64,000 nt of DNA. Source: Hydrangea macrophylla (taxonomy: Eukaryota; Streptophyta; Magnoliopsida; Cornales; Hydrangeaceae). The position numbers and the translations under genes were made by a program. Shown here one piece after another: positions 46,450 to 58,118 of the stretch (position 1 is its first letter; every line of letters begins with the position of its first letter). The stretch is taken from assembly GCA_033977485.1 (NCBI GenBank), contig CM066995.1, forward strand, positions 50,157,162-50,221,161, in the 5' to 3' direction. The notes below the pieces were generated by a model. The model did no database searches and had not been told where the DNA came from. It worked only from the letters and a program-made list of their open reading frames with translations.

Positions 46450-46900
46450 GTCCAGTACCTTTAGGACTTAGACTTTTACGTTTGACTTTAGGACATGTTG
46501 TCCACTTACTGTTGACGCTTACATAGACAGCTATTGACCGTAGCCTTTTTGTATAGGTAGCCACCAGTAGTGGTTTTGTGTATATCTTTCTTTTGTTTAG
46601 ATCTTGTGTAGGATCATGTACTACGCGGTACACAGATGATCTATTGTGTACTCCGCTGTACATCTTTTGGGTATATATATATGGCAGATCGTTTCTCTTG
46701 GTTATTTCTGTTATCATCTCATTATTATGTTATGGTTGTGACTTTGATTCATGTTATACTTTCTGTTACTTAAGTATGATCATTTCCCCGAGGAGATTGT
46801 CGGCTAATCGTTAGATCCTTCATAGGTACACCTCACACGGATCACTATGGTGGGACCCACAAAGAACCAAGCATGACTGGGAGCACCTATTCCCGAGGGT
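46450..46900 (+). other. Non-coding spacer between extra ORF and gag
   Basis: No believable ORF on the plus strand. A short TA microsatellite lies near 46672. In-frame stops precede the gag ATG. Confidence 0.6.
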
Positions 46901-48373
46901 ATGGACCCAACTGGAGTTTTCGAAGCTTTCATGCAACGGATGGAGCACATCGGCGATACCTACAATCATGCCACCAACGACAATGGTAACAACCACTTTG
47001 TCCCTCCAAGGCAGACAGGCGATAAACTGTTGGAACGATTTCGTGGCCTGCGACCCAAAAAGTTCGACGGCATGGCAGAGTCCTGGAAAGCAGAGCAATG
47101 GATACGAGAGTTGGAGCTAATCTTTGAAGCCCTGGAGTGCAGTGAGCTTGACAAGAGACGTCTAGCTGCATTTCAACTAACTTACTCCGCCGCGGACTGG
47201 TGGGAGGCCGAGAGAGCCACGATTGGGATTGACGCTGCAAGGAGAATGCCTTGGGAAGCATTCAAGACTCGATTTCTCGAGAAGTATTTCCCTGAGGACG
47301 AAAGAGACCAACAAGAGAGGAATTTCCTGAGTCTAACCCAAGGAAACTGGACAGTCAGGGAGTATACTACACAATTTGTGCGACTTTCCCGTTTCGCTCC
47401 GCATATGATAGACACCTCCGTCAAGAAGGTCAAGCGATTCCACCAAGGACTCAACCCACATCTCCGACACATGATGATAGGCCATCTGGGCCAATCATTT
47501 GAAGGGATTGTCTGTCTTGCTTCAAGTTTGGAAAAGGATGCTTACCCTGTGCAAGGACCACAAGCGAATCGACCTCCACCCAGAACCTTCCAACCAAGGA
47601 ACTTTTTCGCGAAATCATCAAGGAACAATCAAGGATGGAAACCTCAGACCAACAACTACCAGGGAACCAAGCGCACATGGGATGGGACAAGGAAGCCCCA
47701 AGCAAATTTTCCTCAACAACGGAATCAACAGCGAGGACCACCTCAGGCACAGCCCGTCGCCCAGCGACAGAACACTGATGGATGTTTCAACTGTGGAGTG
47801 CCCGGACATATTGCAAAGTATTGCACAGCCCCCAAGACCAACCGCCGTAATGACCTCGTCTGCCACAACTGTAACAAGCCTGGTCACATAAGCAAGGATT
47901 GTCGAGCACCACGTGGAGGCTACTATGGAGCGCCTGCTCAAGGACAGCAAGGACAGCAAGGACAGGTTAGGGTGAATGCCATCATTCCTGACAATGTAGG
48001 GTATAACGCTGAGGAACAGCAGAACTTGGAAGGTACATTCATTTTATTTCACTGTCAAGTTAGAGCTTTGTTTGATACCGGTGCCGCCCGTTCTTTCATA
48101 GCTATTAAGATGGTACGTGAATTAGGATTGCTACCCCTAGCAATTGAGCCGACCCTTAATGCCGTTTTGCCCTTGGGATTATCCGTTAAGTTAGGTAAGG
48201 TGTGCAAGGATTGTCCCTTGACACTAGAGGATAGGAATCTCCCAGCAGACTTGATAGTCTTGTCAATGTCTGAGTTCGATATGATCCTAGGAATGGATTG
48301 GCTTACTAAGTATGGCGCTAACCTGGATTGTGTTAGTCGGACCATTGTCTTTTCGACGCCTGGTTGCCCGTAG
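46901..48373 (+). CDS. gag: Tekay-like gag-protease
   Basis: A 490-codon frame from ATG 46901 to TAG 48371-48373. Retrotransposon-gag domain at about residues 45-200: LRPKKFDGMAESWKAEQWIR, AADWWEAERA, FKTRFLEKYFPEDERDQQER. There are two CCHC knuckles, CFNCGVPGHIAKYC (residue 295) and CHNCNKPGHISKDC (residue 321). An aspartic protease follows with active site LFDTGAARSFIA (Asp at residue 392) and MILGMDWL near the end. Gag packages the RNA and the protease would process the polyprotein. The stop is in frame with the RT that follows, so it is either a recent nonsense mutation or a read-through codon; in related elements this is one ORF. Confidence 0.9.
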   Translation: MDPTGVFEAFMQRMEHIGDTYNHATNDNGNNHFVPPRQTGDKLLERFRGLRPKKFDGMAESWKAEQWIRELELIFEALECSELDKRRLAAFQLTYSAADWWEAERATIGIDAARRMPWEAFKTRFLEKYFPEDERDQQERNFLSLTQGNWTVREYTTQFVRLSRFAPHMIDTSVKKVKRFHQGLNPHLRHMMIGHLGQSFEGIVCLASSLEKDAYPVQGPQANRPPPRTFQPRNFFAKSSRNNQGWKPQTNNYQGTKRTWDGTRKPQANFPQQRNQQRGPPQAQPVAQRQNTDGCFNCGVPGHIAKYCTAPKTNRRNDLVCHNCNKPGHISKDCRAPRGGYYGAPAQGQQGQQGQVRVNAIIPDNVGYNAEEQQNLEGTFILFHCQVRALFDTGAARSFIAIKMVRELGLLPLAIEPTLNAVLPLGLSVKLGKVCKDCPLTLEDRNLPADLIVLSMSEFDMILGMDWLTKYGANLDCVSRTIVFSTPGCP

Positions 48374-49079
48374 ATCAGATTTCAGTGCCAACCATTGAGC
48401 GACATGTTTATCACGAACTGCCTAGCCACGATTAAGACTTCAAGCACGGAGCTTACTATCAACCAGATCCCCGTTATTCAAGACTTTGCAGATGTGTTCC
48501 GAAGGATCTCAGGACTTCCGCCGAAGAGAGAGATAGACTTCTGCATTGAGTTAGCACCTGGAACGTTGCCGATTTCCAAGACCCCGTATCAGATGGCGCC
48601 AACAGAAATGTTGGAATTGAAGAAGCAAGTTCAGGAACTTGAAGACTTAGGTTTTGTTCGCCCGAGTACATCGCCTTGGGGAGCACCAGTTCTATTTGTG
48701 AAAAAGAAGGACGGAGAGCTACGACTCTGTATCGACTACAGGGAGCTGAATAAGGTCACGATCAAGAATAGATACCCACTTCCCCGGATAGACGACCTGT
48801 TCGATCAACTACAAGGATCAAGGATATTCTCAAAAATCGATTTGCGTTCAGGATACCATCAATTACTAGTTCGGCCGAAAGATATACCGAAAACTGCCTT
48901 CAGGACGAGATATGGACACTACGAGTTTCTAGTGATGTCTTTTGGATTGACTAATGCCCCGGCAGTATTCATGGACCTAATGAATAGAGTATTCAGACCC
49001 TATCTGGATCAATTCGTTATAGTATTCATTGACGACATTCTAATTTATTCAAGGACGGAAGAAAACATAAGAAGCATCG
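48374..49079 (+). pseudogene. pol: Tekay-like reverse transcriptase, N-terminal part
   Basis: In frame with gag after the TAG at 48371. RT motifs in order: [89 protein letters not shown] and the catalytic FIDDI (Asp-Asp at 49031-49036). A length change between 49062 and 49080 moves the frame, and the old frame stops at 49111. The catalytic residues are intact, so a single repair-sized lesion inactivates it. Confidence 0.88.
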
Positions 49080-51359
49080 CAAATTGCTCTACAGACTCTC
49101 AGAGACAATAGTCTGTATGCGAAATTCAGCAAACGTGAATTCTGGCTTCAAGAAGTTAAATTCCTGGGATATGTGATATCACAGGATGGGATTTCCGTAG
49201 ACTCATCTAAGATCGATGCAGTCTTGAGCTGGAACAGGCCAACCAACGCGACCGAAGTTAGGAGTTTTCTAGGATTGGCTGGGTATTACCGGAGATTTGT
49301 GGAAGGATTCTCTAGAATCGCAGGACCGTTGACAAGCCTGACTAGGAAGGAGACGAAGTACGAATGGACCGATAAGCATGAGGATGCATTTCGGGAATTG
49401 AAAGAGAGACTAACCTCAGCACCCGTGCTTGCGATACCTAAGAGTGGTGAACAATTCATAATCTATAGTGATGCATCACACCAAGGACTTGGTTGTGTAC
49501 TAATGCAAGAGGGGAATGTCATCGCATACGGATCAAGACAATTGAAGCCGCATGAGAAGAACTATCCGACGCACGACTTAGAACTAGCCGCAATCGTGTT
49601 TGCCCTGAAGATTTGGAGACACTATTTGTATGGAGAAAAGTTCGACTTGTTCTCAGATCACAAAAGTTTAAGGTACCTGTTCTCTCAGAAGGAGTTGAAC
49701 ATGCGACAACGGAGATGGATGGAACTACTCAAGGACTACGACTTCTCTTTGCAATACCACCCGGGTAAAGCAAATGTTGTAGCCGATGCTCTGAGCCGGA
49801 GGCCACGCCTTTTGGTTGCTTCGATTTTGATTAGAGAATGGCGAGCAATGGAGACATTAGTCGAATTCGACCTTCAACCAGTGGAATCAGGAGAAGGACA
49901 ACACCTTGGATGTCTTGTTGTACAACCGACTCTCATCAACCGCATCTTGGAAGCTCAACAGTCGAACGAGGATTTCAAGTTATGGTTTGCCAAGATGTCC
50001 GCAAAGGAACCAGAGATATGGAGTATTAGTACGGACGGAGCACTGAGATGCAAAGGTAGACTCTGTGTGCCAAATGACGATGGTCTCAGGAAGAACATTC
50101 TGGACGAAGCACACAAGTCAAGGATGACTATCCACCCAGGAGGAAATAAGATGTATAAGGACTTGAAGAGAAACTTCTGGTGGAAAGGAATGAAGCAAGA
50201 AGTGGCCGAGTATGTATCGCAATGTCTTATTTGCAAACAAGTGAAGGCGGAGCATCAGAAACCACCTGGACTCCTACAACCGCTACCGATTCCCCAATGG
50301 AAATGGGAGCACATCACCATGGATTTTGTGGTTGGATTGCCGAAGTTTCAACAAAACCACGACGCTATTTGGGTAATAGTGGATCGACTCACCAAGTCAG
50401 CACATTTTATCGCCTACAGCATGACGCACCCTGTTGAAAGATTGAGCCAGATGTATCTAAAGCAAGTAGTGCGACTGCACGGTGTACCTGTCTCAATAGT
50501 TTCAGATCGAGATTCACGCTTTACCGCAGAATTCTGGAAGAGCCTTCAGACAGCAATGGGAACTTCGTTGAATTTGAGTTCGGCCTTTCATCCACAAACA
50601 GACGGTCAGACAGAACGAGTCAATCAAGTGATGGAGGATATGTTGCGAGCATGTGTCATTGAATTCGAGAGTTCATGGGAGACGCATTTACCTTTGATCG
50701 AGTTTGCCTACAACAACAGCTACCACACGAGCATAGGGATGGCGCCGTTTGAAGCCTTGTGTGGAAGACCTTGCCGATCGCCGCTATGTTGGGCCGAAGT
50801 CGGAGATACTCAACTACTTGGGCCCGAGATGATTCGAGAAACCAGCGAAAAGATCCAGATTGTACGAGAGAAGATGAAGACAGCGCAATCCAGACACAAG
50901 AGCTATGCCGACAAGCGACGGAAAGATCTAGAGTTTGCAATTGGAGATCATGTGCTACTCAAAGTCTCGCTAGTTCGAGGTATCGTCAGATTCGGACAGA
51001 AGAAAGGCAAGCTATCGCCGCGATTCATCGGACCGTTCGAGATCCTAGAACGTGTTGGGAAGGTTGCTTATCGACTTGCGTTGCCGCCAAAGATGTCAGG
51101 AGTGCACAACGTTTTCCACATCAGCATGTTGAGGAAATGTGTCCACAACCCAGTGCACGAGATCAGTTTTGAAGATATCGAGGTGAACGAGAACGTGACC
51201 TACAACGAAGGACCAGTGCGTATTCTAGACCGAGGAGTGAAGAAGCTCAGAAACAAGGATATTCCGCTAGTGAAGGTTCAGTGGAAGCACCACGACGAAG
51301 GAGAAGCTTCATGGGAGTTGGAATCGGAGATGCAAGAGAAGTTTTCATTTTTGTTTTAA
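49080..51359 (+). pseudogene. pol: Tekay-like RT thumb, RNase H, integrase, chromodomain
   Basis: Open from 49080 to TAA 51357-51359. RT connection [19 protein letters not shown]; RNase [18 protein letters not shown], the [16 protein letters not shown] region and [10 protein letters not shown]. Integrase has the HHCC finger ([12 protein letters not shown]...CLICKQVK) and the catalytic triad in [19 protein letters not shown] and [10 protein letters not shown]. The core is followed by [20 protein letters not shown]. The C-terminus (about the last 50 residues, [20 protein letters not shown] then [16 protein letters not shown]) is a chromodomain, which directs integration to certain chromatin. 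All key residues are present. Confidence 0.92.
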
Positions 51360-51397
51360 CCCACTTTATTTCGAATTTCGGGGACGAAATCTTTTAT

Positions 51398-51410
51398 GAG
51401 TGGTGGATGA
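51398..51410 (+). promoter_or_regulatory. Polypurine tract of the Tekay-like element
   Basis: GAGTGGTGGATGA immediately precedes the 3' LTR. It is less pure than usual for a polypurine tract, but placed correctly. Confidence 0.6.
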
Positions 51411-53641
51411 TGTAATACCCTGTATTTTTGTAATATATTATGTGAATAAGACCCTGTATGCTTCTTTTAATACTTGTTTGAGCTTGGCCTTACCTTGGTA
51501 TAATTTGGATACCAATCGATTGACAAGTTTTCCAATCGATTGCCTTGCTTTGGATACCAATCGATTGAACTTTATATCAATCGATTGATTGTATCAACCG
51601 ATTGACACTTATGTCAATCGATTGGAAGCAGCTGGGCAGATTCTTTTGCTCTGGCTGGAGAAAGGCCACGTGAACACTCTCTCCTTATATATACCAGCCC
51701 TTTTCCTGCGTTTTTCTTTTTAGAAAAATCAGTGAGAGTGAGAGGGAGTGTTTGTGTGTGTATTATGTATATATAAACACTTATATATATATACACACAT
51801 ATATACATGTATTCATACACTCATACACACACATCTATGGACTGAGATAAGAAGGAAGAAGAGGAGAAGATCATAAAGAAGAAAGAAGGAGAAAGAAAAG
51901 AGAGAAGACAGAGAACTAGAGGGAAAGAGAGGGAAACCACCATTGAAGCTCCAAGCTTCAAAACACAACCAAACACGCCCTTAACGTCTAAGGTGAGTTT
52001 TAAACTCACTTGGTAGCTTGATATTGGTGTTAGAACATGCTTGAATGAAGAAATGGAGAAGAAACCATGTATTCCCGTTTATATGTTGCTGGGTAGTCTT
52101 CTCTGTGAAGAAGACGAAGTGTCAATCGATTGACATCTATACCAATCGATTGACATCTTTCATGTTCCAATCGATTGACATTTTATGCAATCGATTGACA
52201 TGGATTGTGGTCCAATCGATTGAACTTTTTATCAATCGATTGACACTCCTTTTATACCAATCGATTGACATCTATACCAATCGATTGGCAGTTACAGTTT
52301 ACTGTTTTACTTGTTTAGTTAATGTAATAACTGTTTAGTTGTTTATTTACTGTTCAGTATTTCCCGGCATGCTTTATTATTGTAATACAGACATGTTAAC
52401 GAGATAATGCAGCGTAGGATCGTAGTAATAACAAGACGATCGAATAATGTTTATAATGTTAGATAACGGAATAGTTGTGAATCCTTTGGAGTTGACGTTC
52501 ATTTCATTCAGAGTAGTCGGGCCACATTGGGATTGTCATGTATCGGTGATAGAGTTGAACTTAAGTAGGTTTGCTAAGATTCGGGAAATTTGCGTGGGCG
52601 GGCTTTGGTCGATCATATGTTCTTAAAAGCGGTAGACAGACGAAGGTGTCTATGACTTGCGGTGAACCGGACCATTTGCCCTAAGATAGCCAGATGATCT
52701 AATCATATGTTCTTAAAAGCGGTAGACAGACGAAGGTGTCTATGACATGCGGTGGACCGTGATCACTGGTAGACGTCGCTAAGTCGTGGCATAGAATGAT
52801 GTACTGTTGTTTAAAGCGTTATATCCCTGACATGCAGTGGACTGTGCATATGTTCTTAAAAGCAGGGGATGGACTAACGTGGTATCCATGACATGCGGTG
52901 AACTGTGCATATGTTCTTAAAAGCGGTGGATGAGCAATGGTGTGTTATAGACTTGAACTACTGTCGAGTATGTTCCCCTATCTAGACGTGTTATCGGTCT
53001 TATAATGAGTAAGACATTAGTAATCGGATCATTGGTTTGATTAAAGAAGTTACCCTCACAGAACTCTAACTTGTTGCGGCTTATAACTTGTAATAACTTC
53101 AATAGTTGCTACCCTGTTAGTATCTAACTCACTCGACTTTCATTAAGCTGACGGCGTTTATGCCGCTGGACATTTCTACGTTCCAGCGCACCCTGGTTAT
53201 GACTATACAGGTGAAGGGCCCGCAGGAGAAGACTACCATGCTAGTGACGATGTCCCCGTGGAGGATTTCCCCGACGGAGGTCAGGCCGAAGAAGACTACT
53301 ACGCCGAGGACTACCTTTATGCCAACTGAAGACTAGACTAGAATTGTAGCTAATGGTCGTTACCGTTTTAGAATCTTTTTGTAGTCAGGCATATGTTGCC
53401 TTGGCATTTGTACTTCCGCTGCCTTATATTTGATTCGAGACTCTGATATGTAATAGTTAGTAACTTCTGTTGACTTTGTGATACGTTGTGATCAGAACCT
53501 AGATTTCATTATTGTTACACTATTATTTCTTGTTGCTTAGTACTGCGTGGTGTGGACAATCATGTGACTTCACCCGTCGCTGCCTTTGGACCCAAAAAGG
53601 AAATTTATTTTTCTCTATTTTTGCCGTTCCGGGGCGTGACA
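51411..53641 (+). repeat. 3' LTR of the Tekay-like element
   Basis: Matches 43157-45375 with few substitutions and small indels, including all fourteen CAATCGATTG-type sites (about 51513-52289). It ends in GTGACA, then TSD CAAAT. Confidence 0.92.
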
Positions 53642-53646
53642 CAAAT

Positions 53647-55056
53647 GCGCCTAGTACTTTCATGCGGTTAATGAACCATGTATTACGTGCATTCATAGGC
53701 AAATTTGTAGTCGTCTATTTTGATGATATCCTAGTGTACAGCAAGAACTTAAATGAGCATATTGAACATTTGAGATGTGTGTTTGGTGTGTTGAAATCTG
53801 AAAAGTTGTATGCTAATTTTAAGAAATGTACTTTTTGCATGGAAAAAGTTATTTTTCTTGGATATGTTGTTAGCACGGAAGGTATTGAGGTGGATGAAGA
53901 GAAAGTCAAGGACATCAGGGAGTGGCCAACGCCTAAAGGTATCACTGAGGTAAGAAGCTTTCATGGTTTAGTTAGCTTTCATATGTGTTTTGTTAAGGAT
54001 TTTAGTACACTTGCTGCACCACTCACTGAAATCATTAAGAAGAATGTTGGGTTTCATTGGGGAATTGAACAAGAGAATGCTTTTGCTACTATTACAGAAA
54101 GGCTATGTTCTGCACCTGTGTTAGCATTACCTGACTTTAACAAAACTTTTGAGATTGAATGTGATGCCTCAGGTATAGGGATTGGAGCCGTTTTGATGCA
54201 GGATAGGAGGCCCATAGCCTTCTTCAATGAAAAACTAAGTGGAGCTGCCCTAAATTACCCTACTTATGACAAGGAACTTTATGCACTTGTTCGCTACCTA
54301 GAGACATGGCAGCACTACCTTTGGCCTAAGGAGTTTGTGATCCACACCGATCATGAATCATTGAAGCATCTTAAGGGACAAGGTAAATTAAATAAGAGAC
54401 ATGCTAGATGGATGGAATACATTGAGACTTTTCCTTATGTCATCCGTTACAAGCAAGGTAAGGAAAACATTGTTGCTGATGCTTTATCCCGAAGGCATGT
54501 ACTTCTTACTTCTATGAGCGCTAAAATGCTTGGGTTTGAATATATGAAAGATATGTATGCCAATGATGCTGATTTTTCTGATGTGTATTTGGCATGTGAT
54601 AAAGCGGCATTTGGTAAGTTTTTTAAGCATGATGGTTATTTGTTTAACGAAAGTAAATTGTGTGTGCCTCATTGTTCAATGCGAGAATTGTTGGTGCGAG
54701 AGGCACATGGTGGGGGCTTAATGGGATACTTTGGTGTTAGGAAAACCTTAGAAATTTTACATGAACATTTCTTTTGGCCTAGGATGCGACGAGATGTCGT
54801 TAAAATCTGTGGTCGGTGCATTACATGTAGAAGGGCCAAATCTAAGGTTTTACCACATGGGTTGTATACACCCTTACCCGTCCCTAGTGAGCCGTGGGTA
54901 GACATATCTATGGACTTTATTTTGGGGCTGCCTAGGACAAAAAGAGGTAGAGATTCTATTTTTGTGGTGGTGGATAGATTTAGTAAGATGGCACATTTCA
55001 TTCCATGCCATAAAACAGATGATGCCACAAACATAGCTGATTTGTTTTTCAAGTAG
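53647..55056 (+). pseudogene. pol: CRM-like pol, middle part (RT palm, RNase H, integrase N-terminus)
   Basis: Resumes the frame split at 43151. The open frame's apparent start at 53512 lies in the Tekay LTR and is false. [31 protein letters not shown] (catalytic DD), [18 protein letters not shown]. RNase [49 protein letters not shown]. Integrase: the HHCC finger region with [11 protein letters not shown], first catalytic Asp in [10 protein letters not shown], and [20 protein letters not shown] at 55054-55056 ends it where Glu is usual. Confidence 0.9.
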
Positions 55057-56007
55057 ATAGTACGAGTCCATGGTATGCCTAGGAGTATTGTTTCGGATAG
55101 GGATGTCAAATTCCTTAGCTACTTTTGGAAGGTTTTGTGGGAAAAATTGGGTACCAAACTTTTATTTTCCACTACTTGTCACCCACAAACTGACGGACAA
55201 ACTGAAGTAGTCAATAGGACTCTAACTCAACTCCTACGCACTGTCATTCAAAAGAATGTGAAAACTTGGGAGGACTGTTTACCATTTATCAAATTTGCAT
55301 ATAATAGGAGCATGCATACTACTACTTATCATTCTCCCTTTGAAATTGTTTATGGTTTTAATCCACTTACTCCTTTAGATTTAATGCATTTACCTGTTGA
55401 TGTCAGGAGTAGTTTGGATGGACACCAAAAGGCTAAATTGGTGAAGTCAATTCATGAGAGAGTACGACTTCAAATTGCACAAAAAGATGAAAAGTTTGCT
55501 TCCCAAGCCAATAAAGGGAGAAGGCGTGTCACCTTTGAACCCGGAGACTGGGTGTGGGTTCATATGCGCAAAGAAAGATTCCTAGCTCATAGACGGACTA
55601 AATTACATCCTCGAGGGGATGGACCTTTCCAAATCCTTGAGAAAATTAATGATAATGCCTATAAAGTGGATCTTCCGGGTGAGTATAATGTTTCTGCTAG
55701 TTTCAATGTTTCTGATCTTTCTCCTTTTGATGTAGGTGACGATTCGAGGTCGAATCCTTTTGAGGAGAGGGGGAATGATGGGAACCATAGTGGACCAAAG
55801 CTTAAAGATGATTATTTGCAAGTTCTAGATGGGCCAATCACAAGGTCAAGAGCTAAGAAGATCAACGAAGCAATGCAAGGACTGGTGCAATCCACTTGGG
55901 AAAAGCTCATAAACTTATTATGCAAGGCCTCAACATTTAACATGGGCTTGAAGGAAGAAGAATCAGTTCTAGTTCATGTGATAAAAGCTACAGAAGGGGT
56001 GGAATAG
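55057..56007 (+). pseudogene. pol: CRM-like integrase core and C-terminus reaching into the 3' LTR
   Basis: In frame after the TAG at 55054. SIVSDRDVKFLSYFW and TDGQTEVVNRTL supply the second Asp and the Glu of the integrase triad. FEPGDWVWVHMRKERF and GPFQILEKINDNAYKVDLPG form the C-terminal domain. The frame then crosses the polypurine tract (55762-55775) and enters the 3' LTR, ending GPITRSRAKKINEAMQGLVQ plus about 45 residues. This extension is what CRM elements show; no classical chromodomain is visible. Confidence 0.88.
55762..55775 (+). promoter_or_regulatory. Polypurine tract of the CRM-like element, inside the ORF
   Basis: GAGGAGAGGGGGAA abuts the 3' LTR start TGATGGGAAC while also coding for protein. 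Confidence 0.9.
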
Positions 56008-56470
56008 CTTATTGGGTTTTTATAGACTTTAATTTTTTATGTTTCTATGGTTTTGGCATGTGGGCCTATTTTATTTTTTTAAGTAGACATTTATTTAGCT
56101 TTAAACATGCACTTTAAGTTGTTTTGGGCTTGAGTATTTAGCCCATGTCTTTTATTTTCGTTGAAGGCCTTTTTGGCCCAAGGGTTTCTTAGAAGGGATT
56201 AAAAGAAAGAACTTTGTTCCAGCTTGGAGATCATACAACGCGAATGTAATTTATTTTCTGGAGAGCTATTCAGTTTTCTCTGCTTGTTCTTGATTGAACA
56301 ATCTGAACTTATCAAAGGCATTCCCTTTGTGGCGTTCAAACCAAATCTGGGTTCTTGAAACAGGATTTCAACGGGTCTAGATCATCCCTGTGACTTGATT
56401 GTTGGCTTTCTTGGGTGAATTACAATCTGATCGTGGGTTCAAGGAATATCAATTCCACGGGTTCACATCA
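55776..56470 (+). repeat. 3' LTR of the CRM-like element
   Basis: 695 bp, the same length as 39201-39895; ends CACATCA then TSD CGGCG. Confidence 0.92.
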
Positions 56471-56475
56471 CGGCG

Positions 56476-57529
56476 GTTTCATCAAGATCATAGATACCGA
56501 GCTTCTCTTGATTAAACCAGTCGGTAAATTCCTTGAGGGTCTCATTATTCCTTTGTATGACCATTAGTAGATGTATGTCAGGCTTTGGCCACTCATGCAT
56601 ACCGGCGAACTGGTTGATTAACTGCTTGCTGAGTTGCTTCAGATTGTGGACCGATCGGGGTTTCAAGAAGTAGAACCATTGGGCGGCCGGGCCTTTAAAA
56701 GTGCTGGGGAAGGCCAGGCAATGTAGTTCATCGGAGTTGGTGGCTTGGGCCATCTGAGCCTTGTAGGTTCGGACGTGGTCGACCGGGCTTCCCGAGCCGT
56801 TATAGGGATCTAGGCAAGGCTGCTTGAATTTGCGCGGGATGGAGAATCTCGTGATCTGGCTGGAGACCGGTGACTCTGTCTCAGTATTGGCTTGATTAGG
56901 AGTACGGTTTTGACCAAACTTTTTGGCCACTCCGTCAACCTGCTTCTGCAAGTCCTTGATTCGGGCTTCAACTTCTTCCCGATCGGTATCGAGGGGTTAG
57001 TCGGGTCGGTGGAAGAGGCTTCTTCTGCATGGCAATGTGCTGTCCTCTAGGATCGGACTCGGCTATGACTCCGGGTAACCGTTCGCCTAGGGACAACTCG
57101 GCTCTTGACCGAGTGACCCTGAATTGATTCCTGGGCCATATGCTCCTGCCTTTACTCTCGGACAACACATCCACTGTTGATATCTTTGACATCCTCAACA
57201 CGGGACGGGTTGGCTCGGACACGTTGTCCGGTCAAGATCGGTTCCCGACCGTATGCAACGTTCCCGGGTCATTTTCCGGCCACTAGAGGACTGCTTTGCT
57301 GGGCTAGCAAGGCTTCGATCTGTTGCTGGATTTGACGCTGGCCCTCCAAGAGTTGTGTGAAGGTCGCGGTGATCTGCTCAGATGTCATGATTGCCGTAGC
57401 CGGCGCCGGGGTCGGTGGAACATCCCGGTTAACCTGCTGTGTAGTCTTCTCACTCTTCTTCGGAGGTATGGCTATCAGCCAAGAGATTTGTTGATGAGAA
57501 GACTTATCGCTTCCCACAGACAGTGCCAA
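56476..57529 (-). pseudogene. gag: N-terminal part of copy B gag
   Basis: Minus-strand frames: 57529-57269 has ITATFTQLLEGQRQIQQQIE, a coiled-coil-like stretch, ended by TGA where copy A has CGA. 57222-56968 gives RGQHIAMQKKPLPPTRLTP. 56951-56476 contains the gag core FSIPRKFKQPCLDPYNGSGS, HVRTYKAQMAQ, LHCLAFPSTFKGPAAQWFY and LKQLSKQLINQFAGMHEW. The CRM-like element interrupts it after DLDETA; the rest is at 38864-39195. Confidence 0.8.
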
Positions 57530-57531
57530 GC

Positions 57532-58118
57532 TGATGATGCCAAAATTTGGTTAAAATAAATTAAAGCAATATAAGGGGAGAGAGAGTGAGAGACTGGTTT
57601 TTTTGTATGTGGTTCGGCCCTGTTAATGAAAGAACCTACGTCCACGGCTGTGTCTGAGCACGTTCACTATACTGTAAAAGAGTCGGGGGCCTGTGGTGAA
57701 TCAACAAGTCTGGAGCTATCGTAGGCCGGGCGGGCATGTTGATGAATGGTATAGGGGTGCTGTGTAGACTGAAAAGTCGGCCCCTTCAATGGGGAGTGAG
57801 AGGTATCTTTTATAGATGTAAGAGACATACTCGTATATGGATAAGGAAACATAATCCAATTGGATTAGGACATAGTTTGCACTTTCCATTAGTCTTCTAA
57901 CTTGAGTAGGAAACTGCCCGGGGTGCTCGGGATCATGCCTGTGGGCCCGGATGAGCTGTTCCCGCGGTGGGATGTGCCTGTGCGGTTTTTCCGACCTGTT
58001 GGCCGGGTCGTGAATGAACCGCTCGGGAAGCATCAGGTGGACCAAACTGCTCGAGATGATGCTTGTCAGTAGTTACAGAATAGAATCGCTCGGGCATAGG
58101 CTGATTTTGGGTGTATCA
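57532..58118 (-). repeat. 5' LTR of copy B
   Basis: 587 bp; the plus strand runs TGATGATGCC to GGGTGTATCA. The reverse complement of the primer site (TTCCCACAGACAGTGCCAAG) precedes it at 57511-57530. Confidence 0.88.

Larger units (their letters stand above)
43157..53641 (+). mobile_element. Nearly intact Tekay/Del-like chromovirus (10,485 bp)
   Basis: TSD CAAAT at 43152-43156 and 53642-53646. LTRs are 2,219 and 2,231 bp (43157-45375 and 51411-53641), TG...CA, and more alike than the LTRs of the CRM-like element around it, consistent with later insertion. It carries a Met-tRNA primer site, an extra ORF, gag-PR, RT-RNase H-integrase-chromodomain, and the sequence GAGTGGTGGATGA before the 3' LTR. 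Only one stop and one frameshift break the polyprotein. The chromodomain is a chromovirus trait. Confidence 0.92.
39201..56470 (+). mobile_element. CRM-like chromovirus, interrupted by the Tekay-like element
   Basis: TSD CGGCG at 39196-39200 and 56471-56475. LTRs of 695 bp (39201-39895, 55776-56470) differ at roughly 23 positions counted by eye. The coding frame runs through the polypurine tract into the 3' LTR, a hallmark reported for CRM elements, and the gag and pol text is of CRM type. Without the insertion it is about 6.8 kb. CRM elements often lie in centromeric DNA; nothing else here proves a centromere. Confidence 0.85.
36975..58118 (-). mobile_element. Gag-only non-autonomous Ty3/gypsy element, copy B (reverse)
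   Basis: TSD GTTAT at 36970-36974 and 58119-58123. Its 5' LTR is at the right (57532-58118) and its 3' LTR at the left (36975-37844). The gag is split by the CRM-like element. Removing inserts leaves about 3.6 kb. Sequence and plan match copy A at 17185-22373, again with no pol between gag and the 3' LTR. Confidence 0.9.

Noticed and set aside
53512..53646. ORF start at 53512 for the RT/RNase H/integrase frame
   Set aside because: This start lies in the Tekay-like LTR; the frame is an accidental fusion with the interrupted CRM-like pol.
39196..56475. Centromere call from the CRM-like element
   Set aside because: A single CRM-like copy with no satellite array is not enough; CRM elements also occur outside centromeres.
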